Source of the DNA: Ananas comosus
Taxonomy: Eukaryota; Streptophyta; Magnoliopsida; Poales; Bromeliaceae
Reading direction: 5' to 3'
DNA: 64,000 bases
NCBI RefSeq assembly: GCF_001540865.1
Contig: NC_033627.1
Location: 8,431,656-8,495,655 of the forward strand
Of the stretch, positions 12,150-23,459 are shown piece after piece (the stretch's first letter is position 1; every line of letters begins with the position of its first letter). The position numbers and the translations under genes are program-made. Under the pieces are notes generated by a model. The model saw only the letters and a list, made by a program, of their open reading frames with translations. It had not been told where the DNA came from and did not search any database.

Positions 12150-12330
12150 TTATATAGAGAGAGGGAGAGCTGCTGATACAAACGAGGTGGAGATTTACTC
12201 AAATACCCTCTCACCTACCCCCTTGTACCGGTACACGGGCTCCTGTACCGGTACAAGAGCCAACCCGAGGGCAACCTGCGCGCAGCCTCGCTGGTTGTAC
12301 CGGTATAGCCATGCTGGTTGTACTGGTACA
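12150..12330 (-). promoter_or_regulatory. LTR promoter: palindrome array (12224-12330) and TATATAA (12150-12156)
   Basis: Four palindromes of the TGTACCGGTACA type: two intact, one ending GGTATAG and one with TGTACTGGTACA. On the minus strand they precede TATATAA by 68 bp. A CT/GA-rich tract follows. That this is the LTR promoter is inferred from TATA placement and from the same order in other LTRs here. Confidence 0.6.
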
Positions 12331-12495
12331 GCAAGCAGAGAAATCTGCTGTTTTACAGATTTCTTCGCTATAAGCTGCCCTCGCGTCGCACGGAGTCCGT
12401 TTTGCGTCTATTTGACGCCAACGCGACTCGGACTTGTCCCGATACTCTCCAGAGCTGCCGACAAGCCTCCACAACAGTATACCAGGGATCTCACA

Positions 12496-13280
12496 ATTAG
12501 CCTCTCATAATAAAATAATAACACCGGATCAGTATAATAAAATTGTGTCACCTGAAATACTAGATCAAATCAAATATTCTTTGCTCCACCAATTAGTTGT
12601 CAAGCACATGATCCATGGACCTTGTGGAGTATTGAAGCCACATAACTCATGCATGAGAGAAGGAAAATGCAGATTTCAGTACCCTAAACAATTCACTGAG
12701 AATACTATTCAAGGAAAGGATTCATATCCTATATACCGAAGGAGAAAAAATGGTCGTAGAGTAAAAGTAAGAGGTGCCATTCTTGATAACAGATGGGTCT
12801 CACCGTACAATCCATATTTACTAATGCGATACAATTGTCATATAAATGTTGAAATATGCTCAAGTATTAAAGCCGTTAAGTATCTATTCAAGTACATATA
12901 CAAAGGTCATGACAGGGGAGCAGTGAATGTCGAGGTATCATCGAGTAACATTGAAATTAATGAGGTTCATTTATTTTGAGATATTCGTTGGGTATCTCTG
13001 CCGGAGGCTATGTGGAGAATTTATCAATTCAACTTAAATGAGATGTATCCTCCCGTAAAGTCATTACAATTACATTTACCTAATATGCATTTTGTGACAT
13101 TTAAAGATTTTGATGATTTACAAAGAGTAATTGACAGGGAGAACAGTTCAAAAACAATGTTGACCGAATACTTTCGAATGAATTTTATCGATCCAGAAGC
13201 AAGGAATTATTTATATCGAGAGTTTCCAAAACATTATGTGTGGTGTAGCACGGGAAAATATTGGAAAAGAAGACAGAAGA
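12496..13280 (+). pseudogene. Helitron Rep domain, second part with tyrosine motif
   Basis: It continues the Rep frame after the solo LTR: TPDQYNKIVSPEI, VVKHMIHGPCG, GKCRFQYPKQF, then the tyrosine motif KYLFKYIYKGHD (tyrosines at 12881-12883 and 12893-12895). An in-frame TGA at 12977-12979 interrupts it. The frame then resumes with RWVSLPEAMWRIYQF, NEMYPPVKSLQLHLPNMHF and YLYREFPKHYVW. It is cut at 13280 by the next solo LTR. Confidence 0.9.
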
Positions 13281-13654
13281 TGACACACCTCGAACCCAGA
13301 CCAATTTGGCCGGTTCGGACCCGTCGAACAGACGCCGAACGGACAGAGCCTCCCCTGTCCGCCCAAGGCTCAAGAACAAGTATCAATAGAGTAAAATTTG
13401 CACATGCGGAAGCATACACAATGGCTTGCAGGAGGGCAAGCAATAGCCAAAGTGAAAGCACTAAACAAAACATCACAAGTAATATGATTAAATTTAAATC
13501 ACATACATGCATTCAACTTCGAAGTTCTATTACAATCCTTGCATCATTTCTTTTATAAATCTCAAATCTCCAAAATAAACCTTTGCATTTACATCATAAA
13601 GTATCTTTAATACATTTGTTCTAAACATCCATAATCATCATCAAAGTATAAAAG

Positions 13655-13656
13655 AT

Positions 13657-13694
<38 letters not shown>

Positions 13695-13914
13695 TATGTA
13701 TATGTACATATAATATATTAATATTATATATTTATATATAGATATGAATATATATATGTATTATATATATAATATATTGTATATTAAATATACAATTATA
13801 CTACATATAGTATACATATATTATATAACGTATATATATGTAGCATATACATACATAATATATATAATAGATAATCTAATATAAGATATAGATTATATAT
13901 TACTATATATATAA

Positions 13915-13958
<44 letters not shown>

Positions 13959-14770
13959 ATGTAGTAATTATAGGTATATTGTAATGTATAATTATATATA
14001 TGTAATGTATATGTAATATATAGTCTATGGTATGTATATGTATATATATGTATGTATATTATATATATTATTATAGTATATATATATATTATATATATAT
14101 ATATATATGTATGTAATATATATATTGTATTATGTATATATTATTATATATATTATGTATGATGTATATATATATGTATATATATATAATATATTATGTA
14201 TGTATATGTATATGTAATGTATGTAATATGTATATGTTAGTGTATGTTATGTATGATTACTGTATATGTAGGTATGAGCTGTATATGATTATGTATATCT
14301 ATATATGTATAGTATATATATTGTACTGTATAAATATATATGTAATGTTATGTATATATATATAATTAGTATGTATATATAATATATATTGTTGATATAA
14401 TATTATAATAGGTATTATATATAGATTATCTATTATGTATCCGTATATATAATAGTAGTATAATGATATAATGTATTATGCTAGATTATATATATATGTA
14501 TATTAATCTAGATACATTAGTGTATAACATAGATATAATGTAGTTATATCATAATATATGTATGTATAAGATAGATATATGTATATATATACAGATATAT
14601 ATATATATGTATATATATAGATATATATATGTATATATATACATATATATATCTATATATATACATATATATATATATATGTATATATATAGATATATAT
14701 CTGTATATATATACATATATATATCTATATATATACATATATATATATATCTGTATATATATACATATAC
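13655..14770. repeat. TA-rich low-complexity expansion
   Basis: Over 1 kb of TATATA interspersed with GTATATATAC- and AGATATAT-like units, ending in a stretch (14575-14765) with near-palindromic order. Open frames here (Tyr/Ile repeats) are artefacts of the repeat. Confidence 0.9.
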
Positions 14771-16420
14771 AAAATATGAAACCATCTCGGGTGGTCTCTA
14801 TCTAGGGCGCGATGCCCTTACCGCGATCGTCCGCCGGCTCGCTCGGTCCCGACTCTGTGAAAATAGTGGGGTGGGAACTACAACAAAGTTTCCAGGTGGT
14901 TCGGGAACCAACCACGCCGACTTTTCCACTAGGTCTAAATCAGGCAATATAGAAGAAAAGAGATATAGATAGTAACCAAACTATACAAATACAGCTAATA
15001 TGCTTGAACAATAATCAATATAATGCTCAATAGTATGCTCATGATGAATGCAAGATCACAATCTCATTGCCCAATCTCTTGGTTAACCCGTAGGTTTCGC
15101 CCTCAACAACTCACCAACCAAATCCCTACTATCCGGGAGATACTCGCTACAACACGACGGGACCGTCCTTTTGGGAGATACTCGCTACGACCCAGTGATG
15201 ACAACTGCGGAGCACATCGCCCGAGGGGGAGCTACCACCCTCGAGCAAGGACTTACATGTGAGTATGATCCAATCCTTAACTATAAGGATGTCAAGTTCA
15301 ATTCATTCCTTAACTATAAGGAAACAATACATATATGACCCTTAACTCTAAGGTTGTTATGTCATAATGTCACTACCTTTGTATACTTGTATTCGTTAAC
15401 CTTTTCTAGTGTCATATACACTACTTGTTCTTTGTACTCATACAATGATGCCACACTTGTTCTCTAAGTGTTCAAGACTAGTAGGTGCCACTCTCTACGA
15501 CTCATGTCTACATGTCATATTTGTTTACTAAGTCCACTAGGTTCTTGTCACTTGTCATGCATACATAGGATTTATAAATTCTCATTGTCTCACTAGCAAT
15601 TCACATATATCTGAACCCACAACATGCGATAAGAAGCTCACAATTATCCCTACTATGCAATATGCTCAATACATACATATGCTCAAATATGACACTTTAA
15701 ACATAAAAGTAATTCCGAGGTCTTTGGTATGCACCACCCACCTTGTATGGTTGCAAAAGTGCTACGATGAATTTTTTTGAATTTTTGAAGTCCTACTTTA
15801 TCGCCTGCGGCAAAACGAAGCCAAATTAGGCTTAATACTTAGAACTCCTAAATAGGCTTTTCGTAACGTCAAACCGAGTTGCCCAACGTGTCGGGAATAC
15901 CCCCAATTAGGTTTCTAAAAGGTCAATTTGTCTTAGAAACTCTCTAGGGCAAAAGCACGAAATTTGGTGCCCCAACAACACCATTTGCTCAAACATTGGT
16001 TTTGATCTCTAAAACAAGCAAAAGAGAGCTTGTCCAACATCTAGAAGCTCATTTAGAACCATCTAAACCATTTCTAGAGCATAATAAGCAAACCCTAGAA
16101 ATTCACCATTAGAGCACATGAAGAAAACTAGGGTTTTCATGTGTTCTAAGCCATTACCAGGTTTCTATACATGAGAGAAGATCAAAATCTAGTTTTCTAG
16201 GGCATAAAACCAAACCCTAGACCTATTGTCACAAAACACCTCACCTTAGCCCTCCACCTTGTAGAAGAGATCCCAAGCCTTCAAAACTACCAAAAATCCC
16301 TCCAAAGCCTTCTCCTCCTTCACCTCCTAGCTCTTGGAAGTGATCTCTAGAGAGAGAAAGAGAGAAATGAGAGAAGAGGTGTGTGTTGGCTGTGGGAGAG
16401 GAAGAGAGAGGTGTTGGGTT

Positions 16421-16706
16421 ATTTTATAAGGTGCTACAATTACATCTAGGCCCCCCATTTTTTTTTATTTGTAGCAGACCAAATTGGTGCTGTCAGACCA
16501 AAGTATACCGATACACATTGGATTTGTACCGGTACACGATTGCGCAAAGGCCAACCCGAGAGCATGTTTCTCGGTTACGCAGGATTTGTACCGCTACACT
16601 TTCAAAGTATACCGGTACACTTCTGATTTTTCTCTCAAACCCGAGAGCAAGCTTTTCTCGGTCTACAGGGCTGTACCGGTGACAACTCGATGGTTGTACC
16701 GGTACG
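16421..16706 (-). promoter_or_regulatory. LTR promoter: palindrome array (16504-16706) and TATAAAAT (16421-16428)
   Basis: Six or so TGTACCGGTACA-type sites, several decayed (TATACCGATAC, TGTACCGCTACA, TGTACCGGTGACA). Reading on minus, TATAAAAT follows 76 bp after the last site. This order matches the copia LTRs and the 9912 LTR. Confidence 0.6.
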
Positions 16707-17034
16707 CTTTGCCCAGAATGCAGGTTTTGCGCCGTTTTCGATTCTATTTCGCGCTGGTCAATGCTAAAACCCTTTTAACTCTTTTAGAACTCCTTTTTAA
16801 CCCTTCCAATATTGTTAGAACGTTTAATGGAACATACCCAACTATTTCTTTCGCATTGTTCACTTTTGAATCGCGCCGAGCAATACTAAAACCTGCTTAA
16901 CACTCTCGGGACTCGACTTTGACCCTTCTAACATTGTTGGAATGTCCACCGGATTTTATCCATCCATTTCTCTCGGCACTTTAACCAATTTGACTAAAGT
17001 TCGATAATCGCTATCGAGATTTCGATACGTTACA

Positions 17035-17076
17035 GAAGAAGTACGAAATAGGTAGAGTAGTAGCTGCTAACCCAGT
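17035..17076 (+). pseudogene. Helitron Rep fragment
   Basis: After the GAAGA duplication, the Rep frame resumes for about 14 residues (KYEIGRVVAANP), matching the block before the conserved region that normally follows in Helitron Rep. It ends where another LTR starts at 17077. Confidence 0.8.
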
Positions 17077-17956
17077 TGTAACACACTGGACCTTTGCAAA
17101 TGGCAGGGTTCGAGTATTTGAACTGTGTTCTGAGTTTTTCCAGACTTTCTCATGGGTCGTTGACAGTGTTCCGACCTATGGCTTGCATCCTGAGAATTGT
17201 AGTATTTTATGTAGCGCTAAGGTCACTAAAGAGTTGGACTTAGCCTACCATCGGATTGCATTCTGCACATGGTGAAACCGGTGACATGTCTATGGTTGTA
17301 CCGGTACACATTTTGTACCGGTACACTTTGATGGTTGTACCGGTACACTTGTACCCGAGACTCGGATTTGCATTTTTGTAGGATTTGTACCGGTACACTT
17401 TCCCGTGTACCGGTACACTTTGGCAGATTTTGAGCAGTTTGAACTGCAAGGGTGTTTTTGCAATTGTGGCTATTCTATATAGCACCCCACGCCCCTAGGG
17501 CTCTCCCTGAGCCATCCACCAGCAGAGGAAGAGGTAGGAGATTTCTCCATTTGATTTCCTTCCCTATTTCTTGGATTATTAGAGGAATAATCACCTTTTT
17601 TTGCTTCTTTTGGTGCTTTGGTGAACTATCCACCATGAATGAAGCTTGGACTTTGGATTTGAAGCTTGGGTGAGGGAAGATTCTTGAAGTTTGAAGACTT
17701 TGAGCTTGGATTGAAGCCTCTAATAGCTTAGTAGCAAGATCTTTTCCTCTAGATTTGATTTTTGAGGATTTCTTTGAGATGAAACCCTAGAATGTGATTT
17801 TAGGGTTAATTTTGGGCATTTTGAATCTAGGGCTTTTGAGGCTCAATTTTTTGGTTTAGAATTTTCCTTTGGGTTGGATTGGAAGGATTCTTGCTCTCTT
17901 TTGGAGCTTGAGAGAGATTTTCTACTCCTTAGGTGAGTTTTTGCCCCTTTGCTTGT
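17077..17956 (+). mobile_element. Truncated LTR, plus orientation
   Basis: It starts TGTAACACACTGGACC, the inverse of the LTR terminus at 1876 and 45268, and is preceded by CCAGT. It follows the 42000 and 62747 copies up to GAGTTTTTGCCCC near 17945, then changes abruptly into inverted copia integrase sequence at about 17957. It holds five palindromes at 17297-17417 and a TATATAG-like site near 17475. Confidence 0.8.
17297..17417 (+). repeat. Array of five TGTACCGGTACA palindromes
   Basis: Five intact 12-bp palindromes at about 17297, 17314, 17336, 17386 and 17406, 17 to 50 bp apart. This is the best preserved TGTACC-type array in an LTR start. Confidence 0.9.
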
Positions 17957-19866
17957 GGTGGTTTTGCAATCAAGTGCTGAATGTGGAGATCGATTTACCA
18001 AATAGTATGCCGTAGAGATCGCCTCTACCCAAAAACTCTTGGCTAAGCTAGCATTAGAGAGTATACAACGAGCCATCTCCAAAAGAGTTCTATTCATCCG
18101 TTCGGCCACTGCTGTGGATTATGCCTAACGGTCTTATGTCGAACGATCCCTTCCTTCTTGCAGAATTCTTCAAACTTTGACGAACAGAATTCCAAACCGT
18201 TGTCGGTCCTTAATCTCTTAATCTTCTTTTTAGTTTGCTTCTCAATCATGACCTTCCACTGCTTGAAATAATTGAACATCTCATTCTTACTTTTCAGAAA
18301 GAACACCCACACTTTACGAGAATAATCGTCAATAAAAGTCAACATATATCTAGCACCACCATGAGTAGGAGTACGAGAAGGTCCCCAAAGATCAGAATGG
18401 ATGTAGTCCAAAGTACCTTTTGTTCGGTGAACTGCGGCCTTAAAGCTGACTCTTTTTTGTTTGCCAAAAACACAATGCTCGCAGAAATCCAACTTTTCTA
18501 AACTCTGACTACCAAGTAAACCTCTCTCGCCCAACTTCATCATACCATATTCACTCATATGGCCTAGTCGCATATGCCACAATCTGGTGCTATCCGAATC
18601 TGACATGGAGGAAGAAGTCACCGCTGCTGAACCTGTCACAGTGAAACCCTGTAGAACATATAACATATCGGACAACTTGGCCTTCATCACTACAAGATTC
18701 TCTTTAGCGACCTTCATTAATCCATCAGCTGAAGAATACTTAAAGCCTTTAGTATCAAGTGTACCCAATGAGATCAGATATTTTCTCATATCCGGAACAT
18801 GCCGAACCTCAGATATAGTCCTCACTACTCCATCGAACATCCGTACCCGAGTAGTACCAATTCCAATAACTGTGCACTTAGAGTGATTTCCCATCAATAT
18901 ATCTCCACCTTCAATAGGCTTGTACGTCGAGAACCATTCTTTATGTGTACAGATATGAAAAGAACATGCGGAGTCCATAAGCCACTCATCCTGTCTGTGT
19001 GTCTTATCTGTAACTGTGAAGACGATATCATTTTTATTTGATTCTCCTGCTGCAACACTTGCTTCTGCTTCAATATTGGTGTTTTTTTTACCTTGATTTT
19101 TATCACCGTTATTCTTCCACTGCTTTTTATTTTTCAACTTGAAACAATCAGCTTTTATGTGACCCTTATTCTTACAATAACCACAAATCAGATTCCTGTG
19201 CTTTGACTTTGATCTAGATGTACCTCTATTACCGGAACCCTTCTCCCGAGACCTCCCTCTAGCGACCAAACCTTGTCCTGAAGCTCCACCTGTCTCGTTG
19301 CTTATCTGCATGTCAATTCTCTCTTTTGAAAGTAAAGAGGATTTAACATCATCGAGACATAGAGTATCTCGTCCAAACAAGAAAGTCTCACGAAAATTCT
19401 TATAAGAGGGCGGTAGAGAACATAATAATAAAAGAGCTTCATCTTCCTCCTCGATTTTAACATCTATTGAGCGGAGATCCATAATAATAGAATTGAATTC
19501 ATCTAAATGCGACTTAATAGAGGTACCTTCCGCCATGCGCAACATGAAGAGACGTTGCTTCAAATATAGCTTGTTGGTGAGAAACTTCGTCATATAGAGA
19601 GATTCCAATTTAAGCCAAAGCCCTGCAGCGGTCTTTTCATCTAAGACCTCGCGCAATACCTCATCGGATAAACATAATTGTATTGCCGTAAGAGCTTTAT
19701 CATCAATCTCCTCCTTCTGCTCCGCCGTTAACAAATCGGACATCTTTTCTTTTCCCAACAGTGCCTTCTGCAATCCTTACTGCGTCAATACAGCACGCAT
19801 CTTGACTTGCCATAATGCGAAACTGTTGGTTCTGTCAAATTTCTGAATCTCAAACTTCGTTGTCAT
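17957..19866 (-). pseudogene. Copia gag-protease-integrase polyprotein, broken
   Basis: A start ATG at 19864-19866 opens gag (MTTKFEIQKFDRTN), with an in-frame stop about 30 codons on. From 19773 a 559-codon open stretch runs to 18094. It contains the gag (UBN2-type) core, a CCHC zinc knuckle CGYCKNKGHIKADC (about residue 195), the protease motif WLMDSACSFH (about 265), the LWHMRLGHMSEYG pre-integrase motif, and integrase acidic residues in HSDLWGP and RTDNG. A frameshift near 18105 is followed by MAERMNRTLLEMARC with the third integrase glutamate and VNRSPHSALD, then truncation. Copia order (integrase before reverse transcriptase) is inferred, since the latter is missing. Confidence 0.92.
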
Positions 19867-19891
19867 CTTAATCCTCAAAGGAAATAGAAAG

Positions 19892-19903
19892 GCTCTGATA
19901 CCA
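19892..19903 (-). other. Primer binding site (initiator Met tRNA)
   Basis: On the minus strand TGGTATCAGAGC lies 3 bp after the LTR end. It matches the 3' end complement of plant initiator methionine tRNA, the usual primer of plant LTR elements. Confidence 0.85.
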
Positions 19904-19906
19904 GTT

Positions 19907-20647
19907 TGTTAAAATCGGAACGACGAAAAATAGATCCAGAAAATAACTTAATGCAAGAAAAGAAAAAATAAGGAAAGAACACACCGATATTTATGTGGTT
20001 CGGCCAACGGCCTACGTCCATAGGTGAAGACGGAGCAAATAATTTATAATGTCGAAAAGGCGGAGTACAAAGAAGATCTCTCAAAGAATCCGATAAATTA
20101 ACACGCACAAAGTATATCCAATTTAAGCACGTCCTTACAATCGAATTGGATTGGATGGATGGGCTCACCCAAAGAAGACGTATGGCCCCTCCTGCTAATT
20201 GACTTAATTAATTAGAGAATGCCTCTAATTATCTCTCTCCCCGCAATGCATGTGCTGCCGCTGTGTTTGTGACCATCAGCCCCAAGAATCGGTTTTCTTG
20301 GATTCAACACAGGACTTAATTAGGCACTTAATTAGAGATCCGGCTTCTCCATCCGTACAACTACCAACATGCTCTTAATTAATTTGCATGGCTTTTCAAA
20401 TTTGGTCGCGACAAGATTAATTTGGCCGTAGCATGTATTTATAATACATGTCTCCTAACTAGAGTCTAATTCTAATTCAATTAGAAATTAGATTCTGACT
20501 CATAATCCATATATGCCAAATTAAATCTAAATTATATTCAATCCCAAATAAATTAGGATTTAACTCCAATTTAGATAACTACAAATCTAAACCAAATAAA
20601 ACACTTTGATGTTTAACTAAGGGCTCCCACCTGTCAGGTGCATTACA
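19907..20647 (-). repeat. Copia 5' LTR, 741 bp
   Basis: On minus it begins TGTAATGCACCTGACAGG and ends TTTTAACA (TG...CA), directly before the primer binding site. It has no ACCGGT palindrome array, unlike most LTRs here. The flank is GACGT; the partner target duplication is lost with the truncated end. Confidence 0.85.
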
Positions 20648-20652
20648 GACGT

Positions 20653-20969
20653 AGTGAGAAAGTATTCTGTTGTTTGTGAAAGTGATATTATTATGCTCAT
20701 TAATTCTAACGAATGATCTTGTGATTTCTAATAAAGCAATCTATAGTCTATAATAACTAAAATTTAATCTTCAATTCCTTATACATATAACATACTCAGA
20801 TTGATTTGGGGTCGTGGGACCCACGCAAATCCTTTTCATCTATTAAAAGTTACTGTTTGAACCCGGTTTGTAATCTTATATATACACTGAATTATTTTTT
20901 TAATAATTATTATTATACATTTAAAAACTAATTTAATAAATACAATTTAAATCATATAAAAAATCTATA
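20653..20969. other. AT-rich non-coding sequence
   Basis: I see no gene, terminal repeat or structured repeat here. Confidence 0.4.
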
Positions 20970-20978
20970 TATGAAATA

Positions 20979-21475
20979 GGGGCAATTGCTTACGTACCCC
21001 TGAAAAGTTTCCGACTTTTCGTTTTACCCCTCTTAGAATGCTAATATTGAAAATACCTTCCAACCTATTTCTAATATACCCCTAGAGTTAAAATCTGTTA
21101 ATTAACTCTGTTATATCTGTAAAATTACTATTTTGCCCTTTCAAATATACCCTTCCACCATAACTGACTTTCTTATTTGCCTTTAAAGTTAGGGGCATAA
21201 AAAGTATTTTGACTTTTGGTCTTTTCCAACATACTCTTCTACCGTCATCAACATTTCTTGTTTGCCCTTAAGTTAAGGGCAAAATTGATATTTTAATTTT
21301 TTTTAACTGTGGTAAATATTTAACTTACGTTTAACCCAAGTTAACTTAACAGGAGATAATTGCGAGAGTATGTTGCAATAACAGTGGAACATATGAGAAG
21401 TATTTTAGAAAGAAAAAAAAGTAAGGGTAAATAAGATATTTTCAAACGTATGAGGGGTATATAGGCAATTATCCC
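20979..21475. mobile_element. Mutator-like MITE, 9-bp TSD TATGAAATA
   Basis: The left end GGGGCAATTGCTTACGTACC and the right end (TATAGGCAATTATCCC) form imperfect inverted repeats. The flanking 9-bp duplications TATGAAATA (20970-20978 and 21476-21484) are exact. There is no coding capacity. A half copy is at 5062-5325. Confidence 0.85.
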
Positions 21476-21484
21476 TATGAAATA

Positions 21485-21968
21485 TTTATAGTGATGTTTA
21501 AGAATTGTTGTGTATAAAATATACTTATACACACGGTTTTTTTTTTCCTTCCCTTTTTCTCAACTTGTCCCCTGCAACTTTGAAATTATTTAGTGCACAC
21601 GGTCTATTAGTGCACTGCATGCACCAAATAATTAAGTTTTGATAAATATTGTAAAATTAAATCCAATTCTACCGACGTAATCTAAACTATCTATACACAT
21701 ACATTATTTCCTATAAGCTTTTGCCACGTGGCAGCATCATAGTCTCTCCTTTTCAAAATTTCTATTCTCCAATTATTGCGATCGCTCGCCTTCCTCGTAA
21801 CGTCTGCCTCTTCAGCTTTCCGTCTCATTAATTCCTTCCCTATAACGTCTGTTTCCGTCTCATTAATTCTTCCCCGTAACGTCTGCCTTTTCGGCTTTCC
21901 GTCTGATTAATTTCTTCTCTGTAACGTCGCTGCTTCGACTTCTCGACTCATTAGTTTCTATTTTCTAA
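21485..21968. other. Non-coding sequence with short tandem repeats
   Basis: From about 21798 to 21950 a CT-rich phrase (GTAACGTCTGCC / CGGCTTTCCGTCT / CATTAATTC) repeats four times with decay. The sequence resembles a 5' leader ahead of the exon fragment at 21969. Confidence 0.6.
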
Positions 21969-22099
21969 GAGGCAACTGCGTTGCCCGAGGATCCCGTGGG
22001 CATGACATACGGCGTCCTCGACAACGACCTTGCCTACTACCTTCGCTCCAACCTCAAGCCCCGCAGGCACGCCGCCCTCGCCCTCGCCGTCAACGTCGG
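21969..22099 (+). pseudogene. Orphan first-exon fragment of an M16 zinc protease (PQQL-like)
   Basis: An open GC-rich segment encodes about 43 residues including LPEDPVGMTYGVLDND, LAYYLRSNLKPRRHAA and LALAVNVG. I recognise this as the start of plant M16 (insulinase/pitrilysin family) zinc protease PQQL-like proteins, where such a segment precedes the HxxEH catalytic helix. A good splice donor GTGAGT follows at 22100. The next exon, expected to carry the catalytic HxxEH, is not seen in the following 4 kb, which is AT-rich and full of MITEs. It is probably a captured or duplicated exon, or the remnant of a gene split by insertions. Confidence 0.6.
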
Positions 22100-22898
22100 G
22101 TGAGTCGAACTCTAACCCTAGCCCCTAACCCTCCTCTCTTGATCTCGATCACTTAAATTTGTAATGTATAGTTATGTAAAAGGTGTGTATCCCTCTCCTC
22201 TAATGGCTTAAGAGGATGAGAAGTATCACGTAAGATATGGACTTGTCGAAAAGGAGTTGAAGACACTGTGGTACTTTACGAAATTGTCAGTATTAGTAGA
22301 GAATACCCTAAATGAAGGTACAAAGGGGTCTGATTTCTATGTAACAAATTTTTTTCTTCTATAGTTTTTTTTTTATCGTTCGTTATTTTTCATTGAGTTA
22401 TAATTCTATTCTAAAAATTTTAAATTATTTTTTTATATTATTAAATTTAATCAAATATGATTATATCTGTCGCATCGCGCGAGTTCCTACACTATTTTAA
22501 CAAGTTTTTGTATAAAATATTACAAAATAATGTATATTCTTATAATATCCGGTGGATGGAGCAATTTCTTCTCTTTTTTCTATTTCTATTTATTTTTTTT
22601 AATTTATTTGAATTAATTTTTCCTAATGCTTTTTCATATATTCTTTTATATATAATAATTTAATTTAATTACTAATAACCATCATATTTCGCTTTTTTCT
22701 TTTTTTAAATCATCTTTATTAATTTTTTTTCTCTTTGAATTTTTTTTTCTAATTTCTCCTCTCTTTCATCTTAACCATCCATCAAAATTAATGTATAGCT
22801 AAAAAGTTAGGAGCACAAAGACTCCTATGCTATTGATAGCACAGTAGCCCTACTCTTATTTTTAATTATTTTAATTGTTTAATACCGACACTATTAAC

Positions 22899-22902
<4 letters not shown>
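22100..22902. other. AT-rich non-coding sequence
   Basis: It follows the splice donor. I see no further exon and no terminal repeats. T-rich runs fill 22570-22790. Confidence 0.5.

Positions 22903-22952
<50 letters not shown>
22903..22952. repeat. (CA)n(TA)n microsatellite
   Basis: About 17 CA units run directly into about 7 TA units, which form the left edge of the first of four TA-nested MITEs. Confidence 0.95.
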
Positions 22953-23175
22953 GTCTGGCTATGGTGTTTGTAAAAGTACCAAGCACTTGGTGCTTATAAA
23001 TTTTTTACCGTTAAATCTACGTCTTTGATCATTTTCATCCGTTAGATTATACTATTCAATAAACCACTCACTCAACCCTAGGGGACCCACATTATCCTAA
23101 CTACACATCCCTTAATCCAATGGCCAAAAATCTATAAGCACCAATAACTTGATACTTTTAAAAGTATAGGAGCTC

Positions 23176-23180
<5 letters not shown>
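22953..23180. mobile_element. TA-microsatellite-nested MITE 1
   Basis: The two arms are inverted: ...CAAGCACTTGGTGCTTATA near the left edge and its near reverse complement near 23140-23160. TA tracts lie on both sides. Confidence 0.75.
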
Positions 23181-23207
<27 letters not shown>

Positions 23208-23213
<6 letters not shown>

Positions 23214-23427
23214 GAGCTAGAATACTTTTACAAGTATCACCCCTTTGGTGCTATTAGGTTTTTAGCCCTTGGATCTACTCTTTGATTACTAATAGTCCTT
23301 AGATCAAACACTATTCTACTTACCACCACCTACCACCATCATCTCAACCCTACATTTCTCCATCCAATGGCTAAAAACTTACAAGCACCACCCTCTTGGT
23401 ACTTTTAGAAGTATTCTAGCTCAACTG

Positions 23428-23428
<1 letters not shown>
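23208..23428. mobile_element. TA-microsatellite-nested MITE 2
   Basis: The left end TTGAGCTAGAATACTTTTAC and right end (AGTATTCTAGCTCAA) are inverted repeats. It has (TA)n at 23181-23207 and 23434-23458. It shares GGTGCT and CCATCCAATGG-like segments with MITEs 1 and 4. Confidence 0.8.
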
Positions 23429-23458
<30 letters not shown>

Positions 23459-23459
23459 G

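Larger units (their letters stand above)
9912..12495 (-). mobile_element. Solo LTR (2,584 bp) inside Helitron Rep, TSD ATTAG
   Basis: It begins TGTCACGCCCCGG and ends GGATCTCACA. A 5-bp target duplication ATTAG flanks it at 9907-9911 and 12496-12500. No internal retrotransposon domain lies between, so it is a solo LTR left by recombination between two LTRs. Removing it (with one ATTAG copy) restores the Rep frame exactly. Orientation follows element A, so transcription would run on the minus strand. A TATATAA on minus at 12150-12156 lies 68 bp downstream of the palindrome array. Confidence 0.92.
13281..17034 (-). mobile_element. Solo LTR (3,754 bp) inside Helitron Rep, TSD GAAGA
   Basis: It begins TGACACACCTCG, a decayed TGTCACGCC start, and shares CAGACGCCGAACGGACAGAG with the LTRs at 46110 and 56740. 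It ends TACGTTACA. GAAGA is duplicated at 13276-13280 and 17035-17039. No coding domain is inside. It is about 1.1 kb longer than sister LTRs because of a TA-rich expansion at 13655-14770. TATAAAAT on the minus strand at 16421-16428 lies 76 bp downstream of a palindrome array. Confidence 0.9.
5873..17076 (+). mobile_element. Helitron, interrupted by nested LTRs, 3' end not found
   Basis: Helitrons are rolling-circle transposons encoding a Rep-helicase. The left part (AAGCACGTATTTC, a palindrome, then TTTTTGGCGGGACAT) resembles plant Helitron 5' regions. A decayed Rep protein follows in pieces from 7505 to 17076. Two solo LTRs (9912-12495 and 13281-17034) and the start of a third LTR (17077) sit inside the Rep gene. 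The helicase part, the CTRR end and the 3' hairpin are not visible. The exact 5' TC terminus is uncertain because it borders a TA microsatellite. Confidence 0.8.
17957..20647 (-). mobile_element. Truncated Ty1/copia retrotransposon
   Basis: In minus-strand order it has the 5' LTR (20647-19907), a primer binding site, gag, protease, GAG-pre-integrase and the integrase core. It is then cut at about 17957, so reverse transcriptase, RNase H and the 3' LTR are missing. Its break point abuts a truncated gypsy-type LTR, suggesting a deletion that removed the rest of both. Confidence 0.9.

Noticed and set aside
13640..14972. Long Tyr/Ile repeat open frames on both strands
   Set aside because: They are translations of TATATA-type low-complexity DNA and have no codon signal.
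20648..20750. Continuation of the Helitron Rep gene after the copia LTR
   Set aside because: The translation does not match the block expected after the 17035-17076 fragment, and no target duplication links the two sides.
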